A DNA stretch of 47,372 nucleotides from an uncultured Algibacter sp. (lineage in GTDB: Bacteria > Bacteroidota > Bacteroidia > Flavobacteriales > Flavobacteriaceae). Both the position numbers and the translations under genes were made by a program. Of the stretch, positions 1-7,590 are shown piece after piece. The notes beneath the pieces were generated by a model that searched no databases, had not been told where the DNA came from, and saw only the letters and a program-made list of their open reading frames with translations. The first letter of the stretch is position 1, and each line of letters starts with the position of its first letter. The stretch covers positions 111,759 through 159,130 of the forward strand of contig NZ_CANKXK010000011.1 in NCBI RefSeq assembly GCF_947487605.1, in the 5' to 3' direction.

Positions 1-384
1 AACTCGCATATCGCGCCACGCTTCACCATAATCATGATTTTTATCCATCATAAGTTGTTTGGTAATTGCAACTTTTTCTTCGTAAAGGTTAGTTGCCTCC
101 TCTGTAGTCATATCTGGTGTTTCAACAACTCCTTTTTCTAACTGAATTAAAGCCATGACGCAATAATTTATAATACCAATAAATTCGCTTACTTCACCTT
201 CATCTACCTTTCTAACATCGTTTTGTTGCAGACCTCTAATACGCTGTGCTTTAATAAAAATTTGATCTGTTAACGATGGTAATCGTAATATTCTCCATGC
301 ACTACCGTAATCGGACATTTTCTTAATAAATAAACTTTTGCACGTATCGATGACGGCATTATATTGTTTTGAGGTATCTTGCAT
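1..384 (-). CDS. DUF1599 domain-containing protein (partial, C-terminus beyond window)
   Basis: An open frame runs on the minus strand from ATG at 384 to the left edge (128 codons) without a stop. The translation starts MQDTSKQYNAVIDTCKSLF. It holds two similar segments, KKMSDYGSAWRILR (about residues 21-34) and DKNHDYGEAWRDMR at the edge, so the family's internal duplication is visible. I recognise this as DUF1599, a Bacteroidota family that I recall being grouped with nucleotide-modification-associated domains. It is divergent from folP across 125 bp, the usual flavobacterial arrangement. No catalytic role can be assigned from sequence. The C-terminal part is missing only because the window ends. 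Confidence 0.8.
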   Translation of the reverse strand, partial: MQDTSKQYNAVIDTCKSLFIKKMSDYGSAWRILRLPSLTDQIFIKAQRIRGLQQNDVRKVDEGEVSEFIGIINYCVMALIQLEKGVVETPDMTTEEATNLYEEKVAITKQLMMDKNHDYGEAWRDMRV

Positions 385-509
385 ATGTTGAACTCATTTT
401 GATTTTTTCTATTTCAATTTTCCGTAAATTTCGCATAAATAATTAGAAAGTTCAAAGTTTAATGTTTAAAGTTTTAAACTATGTACAAACACCCTAGAAA
501 ACTGTATAA

Positions 510-1346
510 ATGACTATAAATTGTAAAGGAGAAATAATTGATTTAGCTTCACCAAAAGTCATGGGAATCTTAAATATTACTCCAGATTCTTTTTACGATG
601 GCGGTAAACATAAAAACGAAACGGCTATTTTAAAACATACCGAATCGATGCTTAACCAAGGTGCTACCTTTATAGATATTGGTGCTTACAGCTCCCGGCC
701 TAATGCCAATCATGTTCATGAAGATGAAGAACTAAAACGAATTATTCCTGTTGTAAATTTAATTCTTAAAACTTTTCCAGAAGCGTTATTATCAATAGAT
801 ACTTTTAGAAGTAAAGTTGCCGAAGCTTCTGTAAAAGCTGGTGCAGCTATGATTAATGATATTTCTGCTGGTAAATTAGATAACAATATGCTTCAAACTG
901 TTGCAAGTTTAAACGTTCCATATATAATGATGCATATGCGTGGAACCCCTCAAACCATGCAACTACAGACGAATTATGATGATTTAATTAAAAACATAAT
1001 CTATTATTTTTCTGAAAGAATTGCTATAGCTAAATCGTTAGGAATTATAGATATTATAGTCGATCCTGGTTTTGGGTTTGCTAAAACTTTAGAACAGAAT
1101 TATGAGCTGCTCAGCAAATTCGAATTACTAAAGATAATCGACAAACCAATTCTTGCTGGAATATCAAGAAAATCAATGATATATAAAACTCTAAAAACCT
1201 CAGCCGAAGAAGCTTTGAATGGCACTACAATTTTAAATACTGTTGCGCTTCAAAAAGGTGCTTCCATTTTAAGGGTGCATGATGTTAAAGAAGCGATGGA
1301 ATGTATCAAATTGGTTGAATCATTAAGACCTCCTTATGAAAATTAA
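510..1346 (+). CDS. folP: Dihydropteroate synthase
   Basis: This enzyme condenses 6-hydroxymethyl-7,8-dihydropterin diphosphate with p-aminobenzoate to give dihydropteroate in cytoplasmic folate synthesis. The 278 residues are the normal family length. Visible motifs are GILNITPDSFYDGG (19-32, pterin/diphosphate site), DIGAYSSRP (56-64, the sulfa/pABA loop), DPGFGFAK near 185-192, GISRKS near 217-222, and a terminal RVHDVKEA segment. The TIM-barrel order is complete. The ATG at 510 places the first motif at the expected distance. The last 11 bases overlap the following lipoprotein gene, and cdaA lies just beyond, a common flavobacterial neighbourhood. folE, in the same pathway, is 13 kb away and not linked. 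Confidence 0.97.
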   Translation: MTINCKGEIIDLASPKVMGILNITPDSFYDGGKHKNETAILKHTESMLNQGATFIDIGAYSSRPNANHVHEDEELKRIIPVVNLILKTFPEALLSIDTFRSKVAEASVKAGAAMINDISAGKLDNNMLQTVASLNVPYIMMHMRGTPQTMQLQTNYDDLIKNIIYYFSERIAIAKSLGIIDIIVDPGFGFAKTLEQNYELLSKFELLKIIDKPILAGISRKSMIYKTLKTSAEEALNGTTILNTVALQKGASILRVHDVKEAMECIKLVESLRPPYEN

Positions 1347-2085
1347 TTGTTTACACCTCCCTTACTCCCTCCCTTTTAGGAGAAAAACTGTTAAGCTAAT
1401 TTTTCTAACATTTCTTATTTTTTCCTGCGGAAAAGAAAAAATTATATTGCTACCAGAAATAAGTCATTCAAACATCACAGAATTAAATGATGTTTCTGCG
1501 GCCTATTTATTTTATGATGAAACTAAACCCGACAGTGTTGAGCTGAATAGAAAAAACTTAATTAGCACAACAAACTGGTTAATAAATGTAGATAAACGTT
1601 TAACATTAAAACAAGTAATTCCGCATATTAAGTTTCTGCAGGAAAAAAAGGCGAATTCAAGCCATAAAAATAAGAATGCTAAAAACTATTTTACTTGTAA
1701 TGATACAAGTAGAAAGAATCTTGGATTTATTGAGTTTACAGATATCATGTATTCCAACCAAACCGTTAGAGATTTTTACGAAAAATATTCAAAAAAAGAA
1801 AGGGAAAAGATCGATCAAATAATTTATCTCGAATTAATTTCTTTAGACTCAATTCCTGTGCATTTCGATACTGGTAAATGTGGAACTAGATATTTGACAA
1901 ACGAAAATGATTTGCTTAATGGAATAAAATCAGACTTATTGCATTATGGAAACATAAAAGTAGATATTGGCTATAATAAAAATCTAAGTTTTCAAGACTA
2001 TATTCGAATCAAATCGAAATTAAAAAGTTTTGATTTAGGTCATGCTAAAATATCAAATCACGAATTTATAATAGATTCGCAGTAA
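1336..2085 (+). CDS. Putative lipoprotein of unknown function
   Basis: The 249-residue product has a hydrophobic stretch ending in a lipobox-like LIFSC followed by Gly, so it is probably a lipoprotein lipidated on the Cys near residue 31. The rest is soluble, Lys/Asn/Asp-rich and unrecognised; the segment from FIEFTDIMYSN onward is not tied to any family I know. The only in-frame start is the ATG at 1336, inside the end of folP. No ATG, GTG or TTG lies closer to the hydrophobic segment. The long n-region this creates is encoded by a CCTCCC-rich repeat (1354-1385) that recurs at 6871, so the natural start may have been disturbed. It sits between folP and cdaA and is likely co-transcribed. Confidence 0.7.
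   Translation: MKINCLHLPYSLPFRRKTVKLIFLTFLIFSCGKEKIILLPEISHSNITELNDVSAAYLFYDETKPDSVELNRKNLISTTNWLINVDKRLTLKQVIPHIKFLQEKKANSSHKNKNAKNYFTCNDTSRKNLGFIEFTDIMYSNQTVRDFYEKYSKKEREKIDQIIYLELISLDSIPVHFDTGKCGTRYLTNENDLLNGIKSDLLHYGNIKVDIGYNKNLSFQDYIRIKSKLKSFDLGHAKISNHEFIIDSQ
1354..1385 (+). repeat. CCTCCC-rich dispersed repeat, copy 1
   Basis: This begins CACCTCCCTTA and ends TTTTAGGAGAAA. It matches 6871-6905 with only a few changes. Here it forms the 5' coding end of the lipoprotein gene, and its hairpin arms are less perfect than in copy 2. Confidence 0.6.
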
Positions 2086-2114
2086 TTTCATAAATTTACC
2101 AAAACCCACCACCA

Positions 2115-2900
2115 TTGGAAATATTTGATGACCTTTTAAAATTCACAGTAGTAGATATTATCGATGTTGTTCTTGTGGCGCTACTACTCTATTATCTTTA
2201 CAAACTTGTAAAAGGTACAGTAGCCATCAATATTTTTATTGGAATTATAATAATTTACGGAGCTTGGAGGCTTACAGATTTCTTAAACATGGAACTGCTA
2301 ACAGGCATTTTTGGTGGTTTTATGAAAGTAGGAATCATTGCCCTTATAGTCGTTTTTCAACCAGAAATAAGGAAATTTTTGTTGATGGTTGGCTCTACCA
2401 ATTTTAATAGAAGGCGAAAATTTTTAAAGCAATTTAGCTTTCTAAAAACGGAAACACTTAATGAAACCGATGTTGACGCTATTATTTCGGCTTGTAGCAA
2501 AATGTCTATGTCTAAAACAGGTGCACTTATTGTTTTAGAACGAAACAATAACCTTGATTTTTTATCTTCTTCTGGCGACGAAATGAATATTAAAGTTACA
2601 CAGCCAATTATAGAAAGTATCTTTTTTAAAAATAGTCCGCTGCATGATGGCGCCATAATTGTTAGTAATAATGTTGTAAAAGCTACCAGAGTTATTCTTC
2701 CTGTTAATAACGAAAAAAACATACCTCAACGTTTTGGTTTACGACATAGAGCTGCCATTGGCATTACCGAAAAAACAGATGCTTTAGCACTTGTTGTTAG
2801 TGAGGAAACAGGGCATATTTCATATATAAAAGATGGTGAGTTTGTTGTTTTTGAAGACAACAATCAACTAAACCAATTGATAAAGAACGATTTAGTTTAA
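2115..2900 (+). CDS. cdaA: Diadenylate cyclase CdaA (c-di-AMP synthase)
   Basis: This membrane-anchored enzyme makes cyclic di-AMP from two ATP. The N-terminus has about three hydrophobic segments within residues 12-80 (VVDIIDVVLVALLLYYLY onward), followed by the DAC/DisA_N catalytic domain at about 100-240. The hallmark motifs are present: HDGA near 177-180 in a SPLHDGAIIV context, and RHRAA near 209-213. The 261 residues fit CdaA. Translation must start at TTG (2115); no nearby ATG gives a sensible N-terminus. It follows the lipoprotein gene by 29 bp, and its stop codon overlaps the next ATG by one base, indicating an operon with the DUF3667 gene. Confidence 0.95.
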   Translation: MEIFDDLLKFTVVDIIDVVLVALLLYYLYKLVKGTVAINIFIGIIIIYGAWRLTDFLNMELLTGIFGGFMKVGIIALIVVFQPEIRKFLLMVGSTNFNRRRKFLKQFSFLKTETLNETDVDAIISACSKMSMSKTGALIVLERNNNLDFLSSSGDEMNIKVTQPIIESIFFKNSPLHDGAIIVSNNVVKATRVILPVNNEKNIPQRFGLRHRAAIGITEKTDALALVVSEETGHISYIKDGEFVVFEDNNQLNQLIKNDLV

Positions 2901-3694
2901 TGCATTGTAAAAACTGTAATACTTCACTATCAACAGAAAGCAATTACTGTAATGCTTGTGGAGGCAAAATAATTCGTAATAGATTAACACTTAGAAATCT
3001 TTTCGAACACTTTGGCGAAACTTTTTTAAATTACGATAATAAATTCCTCCAAACTTTTATAACACTTATAACAAAACCTGAAAACGTTATTGGTAGTTAT
3101 ATTAAAGGTACACGAAAAAAATATGTGAATGTTATTAATTATTTTGCTTTAGCTCTTACTATAACAGGTCTTGAATGGTTTATTTTAAAAAAATATTTCC
3201 CTGAATCTATAGATTTATCGAATCTTACGTTTGGTGCAAGTAAAAATATGTCCAATAGTATTTTTCAAACAATTCAAGAGAACATGTCTATAGTTATGAT
3301 GCTCTTTGTTCCAGGATATGGCATTATTTCAAGGTTGGTTTTTTTTAACCGAAAAGAGTTCAACTATACTGAACACATAGTGATTTTTATGTACATACTA
3401 GCTCAACTTTCTATTTTAGGAACTATATTAAACCTTGTTGGCGTAATGACAGGTACTTCCATAGGGCAACTTGCTTACATCAATTTACCTTTACAAATTT
3501 TGTATTCTGCTTATTGCTTAAAACGTTTGTACAAGCTTTCATTTACAGACATTGTTATTAGAACATTACTTTTTGTTGCTATATTTATATTCTTATATAT
3601 AGTTATAGTCATAGCAATTTTGGGAATCATGTTTTTAATTGAAGGGCCAGATTTTTTTAAGAATATTATTGAAGCTCAAAAGGCTGCAAAGTAA
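2900..3694 (+). CDS. DUF3667 zinc-ribbon membrane protein
   Basis: The 264-residue protein opens with a zinc-ribbon knuckle pair, CKNC (residues 3-6) and CNAC (17-20) followed by GG. A conserved cytosolic stretch follows (RNLFEHFGETFLNYDNKF, about 28-45), then GSYIKGTRKKYVNVINYF, and four to five hydrophobic segments between 80 and 250. This is the DUF3667 layout as I know it from Bacteroidota; the function is unknown. Its ATG overlaps the cdaA stop (taATG), so the two are translationally coupled. A link to c-di-AMP or envelope control is only a guess from position. It converges with the ABC transporter gene, the two stops being 2 bp apart. Confidence 0.85.
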   Translation: MHCKNCNTSLSTESNYCNACGGKIIRNRLTLRNLFEHFGETFLNYDNKFLQTFITLITKPENVIGSYIKGTRKKYVNVINYFALALTITGLEWFILKKYFPESIDLSNLTFGASKNMSNSIFQTIQENMSIVMMLFVPGYGIISRLVFFNRKEFNYTEHIVIFMYILAQLSILGTILNLVGVMTGTSIGQLAYINLPLQILYSAYCLKRLYKLSFTDIVIRTLLFVAIFIFLYIVIVIAILGIMFLIEGPDFFKNIIEAQKAAK

Positions 3695-3696
3695 AG

Positions 3697-5463
3697 TTAA
3701 GCTACTTCTTCTTGCAAAAACTGAACCTCGTACAAATTTTTGTAATAACCATTTGCCTTTTTAAGTAATTCATTATGAGTACCTTGCTCAACAATTTCAC
3801 CAGCATCCATAACTAGAATTTTATCAGCTTTTTTTATAGTCGCCAAACGATGAGCTATAACAATAGAGGTTCTACCCTTTGTAATTTTATCGGTAGCATT
3901 TTGGATTAGTTGCTCAGAATATGAATCTACTGAAGATGTGGCCTCATCTAAAACTAAAATACTTGGGTTGGTAACGTAAGCTCTTAAAAAAGAAATAAGC
4001 TGTCGCTGTCCAGAAGATAACATAACACCACGCTCTTTCACATTATAATGATAACCGTTTGGAAGTGTTTTAATAAAATCGTGTATACCAATATCTTTAG
4101 CTGCCTGGTGTACTTCTACTTCAGTAATTTCTGGATGATTGAGTGTAATATTATTTAAAATAGTATCTGCAAATAAAAACACATCCTGTAATACCACAGC
4201 TATTTGGGTTCTTAAAGAAGACAAAGTAACGTCTTTAATATTCGTGTTATCAACTACAATTTCACCAGCATTAATTTCATAAAAACGATTCAATAGATTA
4301 ATTATAGTCGATTTACCAGCTCCAGTTGCTCCAACAATAGCAATGGTTTCTCCTGCATTTACATTAAACGATATCCCTTTTAATACTTCCTCATCTTTAA
4401 CATAACTAAAATGCACATTTTTAAATTCTATAGTACCTTTAAAGTGTTCTGCAACATGTGTTCCAGTATCATCAATTTGAGATGTAGTATCTAGCACTTT
4501 AAAGACTCTTGTTGCCGCTACCATTCCCATTTGAAGCGTATTAAACTTATCGGCTATTTGACGAAGCGGTCTAAAAAGCATAGGAATAAACATTATAAAA
4601 GCTATTAAATCCCCTTCTGAAACTGTGCCTTGCAAAACCACATTTAAACCTCCATACCACGCTACAAGCCCAATGGTTATAGAACCAGACAAATCGGCTA
4701 TAGGAAAGAAAATGGAATTATACCAAACCGTTTTTAACCACCCTTTTTTGTGACGTTCATTTATATTTTTAAAATTTTTATACTCTATTTTTTCACGCGT
4801 AAAAAGCTGCAAAATTTTCATTCCCGTTAACCGTTCTTGAACAAATGAATTCAAGTTAGAAACTTCTGTCCTTACTTCTTCAAAAGCTCTTTTCATATAC
4901 TTTTGAAATATACGTGTTGCATATAACAAAATAGGAAGCATGATAAAAACAATGAGGCTCAATTTCAAATTAATATAAAACATCACAGCAAAGACTACGG
5001 TCATTGTCAATAAATCCCTAAAAATCATAAATAGTCCTTGACCAAAAATATCAGCAATACGCTCCATATCTGTCACAGCCCTTGTTATTAAAACTCCTAC
5101 GGAAGAATTATCGAAATACTTCATTTTAAATCGAAGTAAATGATCAAAAAGTTTTACCCTTACATCCATGACTAAGTTTTGCCCTAGAAAAGCTGCATAA
5201 TAAATAAATGATAACTGAAATACCGTTTGCATCATTAAAACTGCTAGCAAAATTAGTATGTAAAAAAGAAAATCCTTTGATTCTTTACTTGCTATACTAT
5301 CATCAATAGCAAATTTTGTTATATAAGGTGTTGAAGCACTTAAACCAGCCAATAAAATTACCAATACAATAAGCCCAAAAAAGACTCCTCTATAAGGCTT
5401 TATGTATTGAAATAGTCGTTTAAACAACTTAAAGTCAAAAATATTTTCTTTTTTCTTCGTCAT
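3697..5463 (-). CDS. ABC transporter, fused permease and ATPase (MsbA-like exporter half)
   Basis: This 588-residue half-transporter has six predicted membrane segments in residues 20-310 and a nucleotide-binding domain in 345-580. Walker A is GATGAGKST near 377-385, the signature is LSSGQRQ near 481, and Walker B is ILVLDEATSSVD near 500-511, followed by the H-loop (IVIAHRLATI). It should work as a homodimeric type IV exporter. The cargo cannot be read from sequence; lipid or drug export is typical of this subgroup. Its ATG directly abuts the truA stop with no gap, so the two genes form one minus-strand operon. Confidence 0.92.
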   Translation of the reverse strand: MTKKKENIFDFKLFKRLFQYIKPYRGVFFGLIVLVILLAGLSASTPYITKFAIDDSIASKESKDFLFYILILLAVLMMQTVFQLSFIYYAAFLGQNLVMDVRVKLFDHLLRFKMKYFDNSSVGVLITRAVTDMERIADIFGQGLFMIFRDLLTMTVVFAVMFYINLKLSLIVFIMLPILLYATRIFQKYMKRAFEEVRTEVSNLNSFVQERLTGMKILQLFTREKIEYKNFKNINERHKKGWLKTVWYNSIFFPIADLSGSITIGLVAWYGGLNVVLQGTVSEGDLIAFIMFIPMLFRPLRQIADKFNTLQMGMVAATRVFKVLDTTSQIDDTGTHVAEHFKGTIEFKNVHFSYVKDEEVLKGISFNVNAGETIAIVGATGAGKSTIINLLNRFYEINAGEIVVDNTNIKDVTLSSLRTQIAVVLQDVFLFADTILNNITLNHPEITEVEVHQAAKDIGIHDFIKTLPNGYHYNVKERGVMLSSGQRQLISFLRAYVTNPSILVLDEATSSVDSYSEQLIQNATDKITKGRTSIVIAHRLATIKKADKILVMDAGEIVEQGTHNELLKKANGYYKNLYEVQFLQEEVA

Positions 5464-6207
5464 TTATATTCTTATCTCTTTTGGATATACAATTTTTGTT
5501 AAATATAAGCCATGAGCTGGAACCGAAAAACCAGCTTCACTCCTACTTTTAGATTTTATAATGTTATGTAAATCTTCTATATTAATTTTTCCTAAACCTA
5601 TATTTATCAACGTTCCTACAATAGCCCGTACCATATTGCGTAAAAATCGGTCTGCCTGAATTACAAAATGAAGTTCATCGTTTTTATAAACCCACTCTGC
5701 CTTCATTATATTACAATTATACGTTTTAACATCGGTTTTATTTTTAGAAAAGCATTGAAAATCTTTATACTCTAATAAAACACGTGAAGCTTCTTTCATT
5801 TTTTCTAAATTCAAAGCTTGTTTAACATAATACGCATTATTGTATTCAAATACATTCTTACTCAGGCAAATTCTGTATAAATAGGTTCTACTTAGTGCAT
5901 CAAAACGTGCATGTGCCTCTTCTTTTACTCTAAAAATATTTTTAATAGCAACATCTTCTTCTAAAAATGAATTTAACTTAAAAATTAGATTTGACGTTTC
6001 AAAAGTTTTTTCAGTATCAAAATGTGCGAACATTTGTTGAGCGTGAACACCTGTGTCAGTTCTACCAGCTCCCATTATGGCTACTTTTTCGCCTAATAAT
6101 GTTGTTAACCCTTTCTCAACAACTTCCTGAACAGAAATTGCATTGGGTTGATTTTGCCATCCATGATAAGCACCACCATTATAAGAAAGCTCAATAAAAT
6201 ATCGCAA
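5464..6207 (-). CDS. truA: tRNA pseudouridine(38-40) synthase TruA
   Basis: TruA isomerises uridines 38-40 in the anticodon arm of many tRNAs. The 247 residues match the family. The N-terminal MRYFIELSYNGGAYHGWQNQ and the catalytic block GRTDTGVHA, with nucleophile Asp51, are clear. RFLRNMVRAIVGTLINIG and a C-terminal PAHGLYL motif follow near the end. It is the first gene of the minus-strand pair with the ABC exporter. A -7 promoter box lies 26 bases upstream of the ATG. Confidence 0.97.
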   Translation of the reverse strand: MRYFIELSYNGGAYHGWQNQPNAISVQEVVEKGLTTLLGEKVAIMGAGRTDTGVHAQQMFAHFDTEKTFETSNLIFKLNSFLEEDVAIKNIFRVKEEAHARFDALSRTYLYRICLSKNVFEYNNAYYVKQALNLEKMKEASRVLLEYKDFQCFSKNKTDVKTYNCNIMKAEWVYKNDELHFVIQADRFLRNMVRAIVGTLINIGLGKINIEDLHNIIKSKSRSEAGFSVPAHGLYLTKIVYPKEIRI

Positions 6208-6232
6208 TTTGTTTAATACTTTTGTAAAAACG

Positions 6233-6240
6233 CAAAGATA
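6233..6240 (-). promoter_or_regulatory. -7 promoter element for truA-ABC operon
   Basis: Read on the minus strand this is TATCTTTG, a perfect match to the Bacteroidota TAnnTTTG element, 26 bases from the truA ATG. I see no convincing TTG at the -33 position. Confidence 0.55.
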
Positions 6241-6310
6241 GATAGTTTTGTGATTCCTTTTAAAAAGGTAATCTTAATTATATATTAAAAGTTTGGGCAG
6301 AAATAAAAGG

Positions 6311-6805
6311 ATGAAAAAAATATTGCTTCTTTCAGATACTCATAGTTACATTGATGAAGATATTTTAAAATATGTAAAAGAAGCCGATGAAGTTTGGCAC
6401 GCTGGCGATATAGGTAATTTAAAAGTTACCGATGCTATAAAAAAAATTAAACCGCTTAAGGGAGTATATGGCAATATTGATGACGCTAAAATAAGAGTCG
6501 AGTACCCAGAAAACAATCGCTTTATGTGTGAAGATGTTGATGTTTGGATAACTCATATTGGTGGATATCCAAATGCATACAACGTTAGGGTTAGAGAAGA
6601 GATAAAAGCGAACCCGCCCAAACTATTTATAAGTGGTCATTCACATATTTTAAAAGTTATGCCAGATAAGAAGTTAAATTTACTTCATATGAACCCCGGA
6701 GCCGTTGGAAAGCATGGTCTTCATAAAAAGCGAACAATGCTACGTTTTACAATTGATGGTAAAAAAATTGAAAACTTAGAGGTAATAGAATTTAATAAAA
6801 GATAA
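6311..6805 (+). CDS. YfcE/MJ0936-type metallophosphoesterase
   Basis: This is a small cytoplasmic calcineurin-like phosphodiesterase of 164 residues. The dinuclear metal motifs occur in order: D9-x-H11 (LLSDTHS), GDIGN with D33, GNID near 59-62, H in ITHIGG near 87, and GHSH near 109-112, then NPGAVG. This is the compact YfcE/MJ0936 layout, enzymes that hydrolyse phosphodiesters in vitro with unclear natural substrates. I chose the ATG at 6311, which puts KKILLLSDTHS at the very N-terminus as in relatives. An upstream TTG at 6293 would add six poorly conserved residues. It is divergent from truA. Confidence 0.88.
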   Translation: MKKILLLSDTHSYIDEDILKYVKEADEVWHAGDIGNLKVTDAIKKIKPLKGVYGNIDDAKIRVEYPENNRFMCEDVDVWITHIGGYPNAYNVRVREEIKANPPKLFISGHSHILKVMPDKKLNLLHMNPGAVGKHGLHKKRTMLRFTIDGKKIENLEVIEFNKR

Positions 6806-6870
6806 AAAAACTTCCCTTGAACTTCCTTGAAGAAAGGCGAATACTCATTTTCTAAATAGTTTAATGTAAA

Positions 6871-6905
6871 CACCTCCCTTAATCCCTCCTTTTTAGGAGG
6901 GAAAC
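6871..6905 (+). repeat. CCTCCC-rich dispersed repeat, copy 2, with hairpin
   Basis: CACCTCCCTTAA is followed by a perfect hairpin: TCCCTCCT (6883-6890), loop TTTT, AGGAGGGA (6895-6902). It matches 1354-1385. There is no T-run after the stem, so it is not a normal terminator; it looks like an extragenic palindrome. Confidence 0.6.
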
Positions 6906-6930
6906 ATTTCGATAATCCTCAAAGAGACAA

Positions 6931-6955
6931 AAAAACCCAAGGTTTTCACCTTGGG
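6931..6955 (-). terminator. Rho-independent terminator after DUF4293 gene
   Basis: The stem CCCAAGGT (6936-6943)/ACCTTGGG (6948-6955) has a 4-base loop. On the minus strand it is followed by six T (6930-6935 side). Confidence 0.85.
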
Positions 6956-6986
6956 CTTACGCACTAATACTACTAAGATGTTAGGT

Positions 6987-7397
6987 TTATCGTAATCTAT
7001 CTACAGATTTTACAAGATCTTCATCCTTCTTGATGGCCTTATTGGCTAAAGCCAAAAATACGATAGAAATGATAGGAAGAAGCATCCCAATACCTTTCTC
7101 AGAAACCGCCGTTTCTCCAGATATATTTAGAGATTGATATACAAAAAATCCTAGTAAAAAAAAGTTTAATATGATGTTAAGTCGTCCCAATATAAATTGG
7201 GACTTCCTATTCTTATATCTAAATATGGCTACAATTGAAAAGAAAGCTGATACTAAGAATGCAGCAAAAACATAATTAATATCATCTGCAAACACCTTAA
7301 TATCATTAGATGATATCCATAACTCAAACACATAAATTAATCCTGCTGAAACACCAGCGGCACATAAAAGATAAATAGTTTGAATACGTTGTAGCAT
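6987..7397 (-). CDS. DUF4293 integral membrane protein
   Basis: The 136-residue protein has four hydrophobic helices (about 7-27, 42-60, 72-92 and 103-122) with short charged ends. It opens MLQRIQTIYLL, a hallmark of the Bacteroidota DUF4293 family, whose function is unknown. It is transcribed alone, divergent from rho, and ends in a strong terminator 32 bases past its stop. A -7 box (TATTTTTG) lies 23 bases upstream of the ATG. Confidence 0.88.
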   Translation of the reverse strand: MLQRIQTIYLLCAAGVSAGLIYVFELWISSNDIKVFADDINYVFAAFLVSAFFSIVAIFRYKNRKSQFILGRLNIILNFFLLGFFVYQSLNISGETAVSEKGIGMLLPIISIVFLALANKAIKKDEDLVKSVDRLR

Positions 7398-7419
7398 ATA
7401 ATTTTTAAAAACTAGACCG

Positions 7420-7427
7420 CAAAAATA
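7420..7427 (-). promoter_or_regulatory. -7 promoter element for DUF4293 gene
   Basis: The minus-strand sequence is TATTTTTG, matching TAnnTTTG, in the rho/DUF4293 divergent spacer. No clear upstream TTG. Confidence 0.45.
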
Positions 7428-7510
7428 ATAGAATTAATGCTAAAAATTAAAATAAAGTTGTATAATTGCAGTAATAATTCACAACAATCGCAATAACAAG
7501 CGGTTATTTC

Positions 7511-7540
7511 TTCAGAATAAAATCATTTTTTTCAGAATAA
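7511..7540 (+). repeat. Short direct repeat in rho leader
   Basis: TTCAGAATAA occurs at 7511-7520 and again at 7531-7540, a 20-bp period, in the roughly 130-base region upstream of the rho ATG. Function unknown; it could be an operator or chance. Confidence 0.4.
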
Positions 7541-7590
7541 CTCAAGTTTGTATTCAAAATAAAATATTCAATATATCCAATTAAACATAA

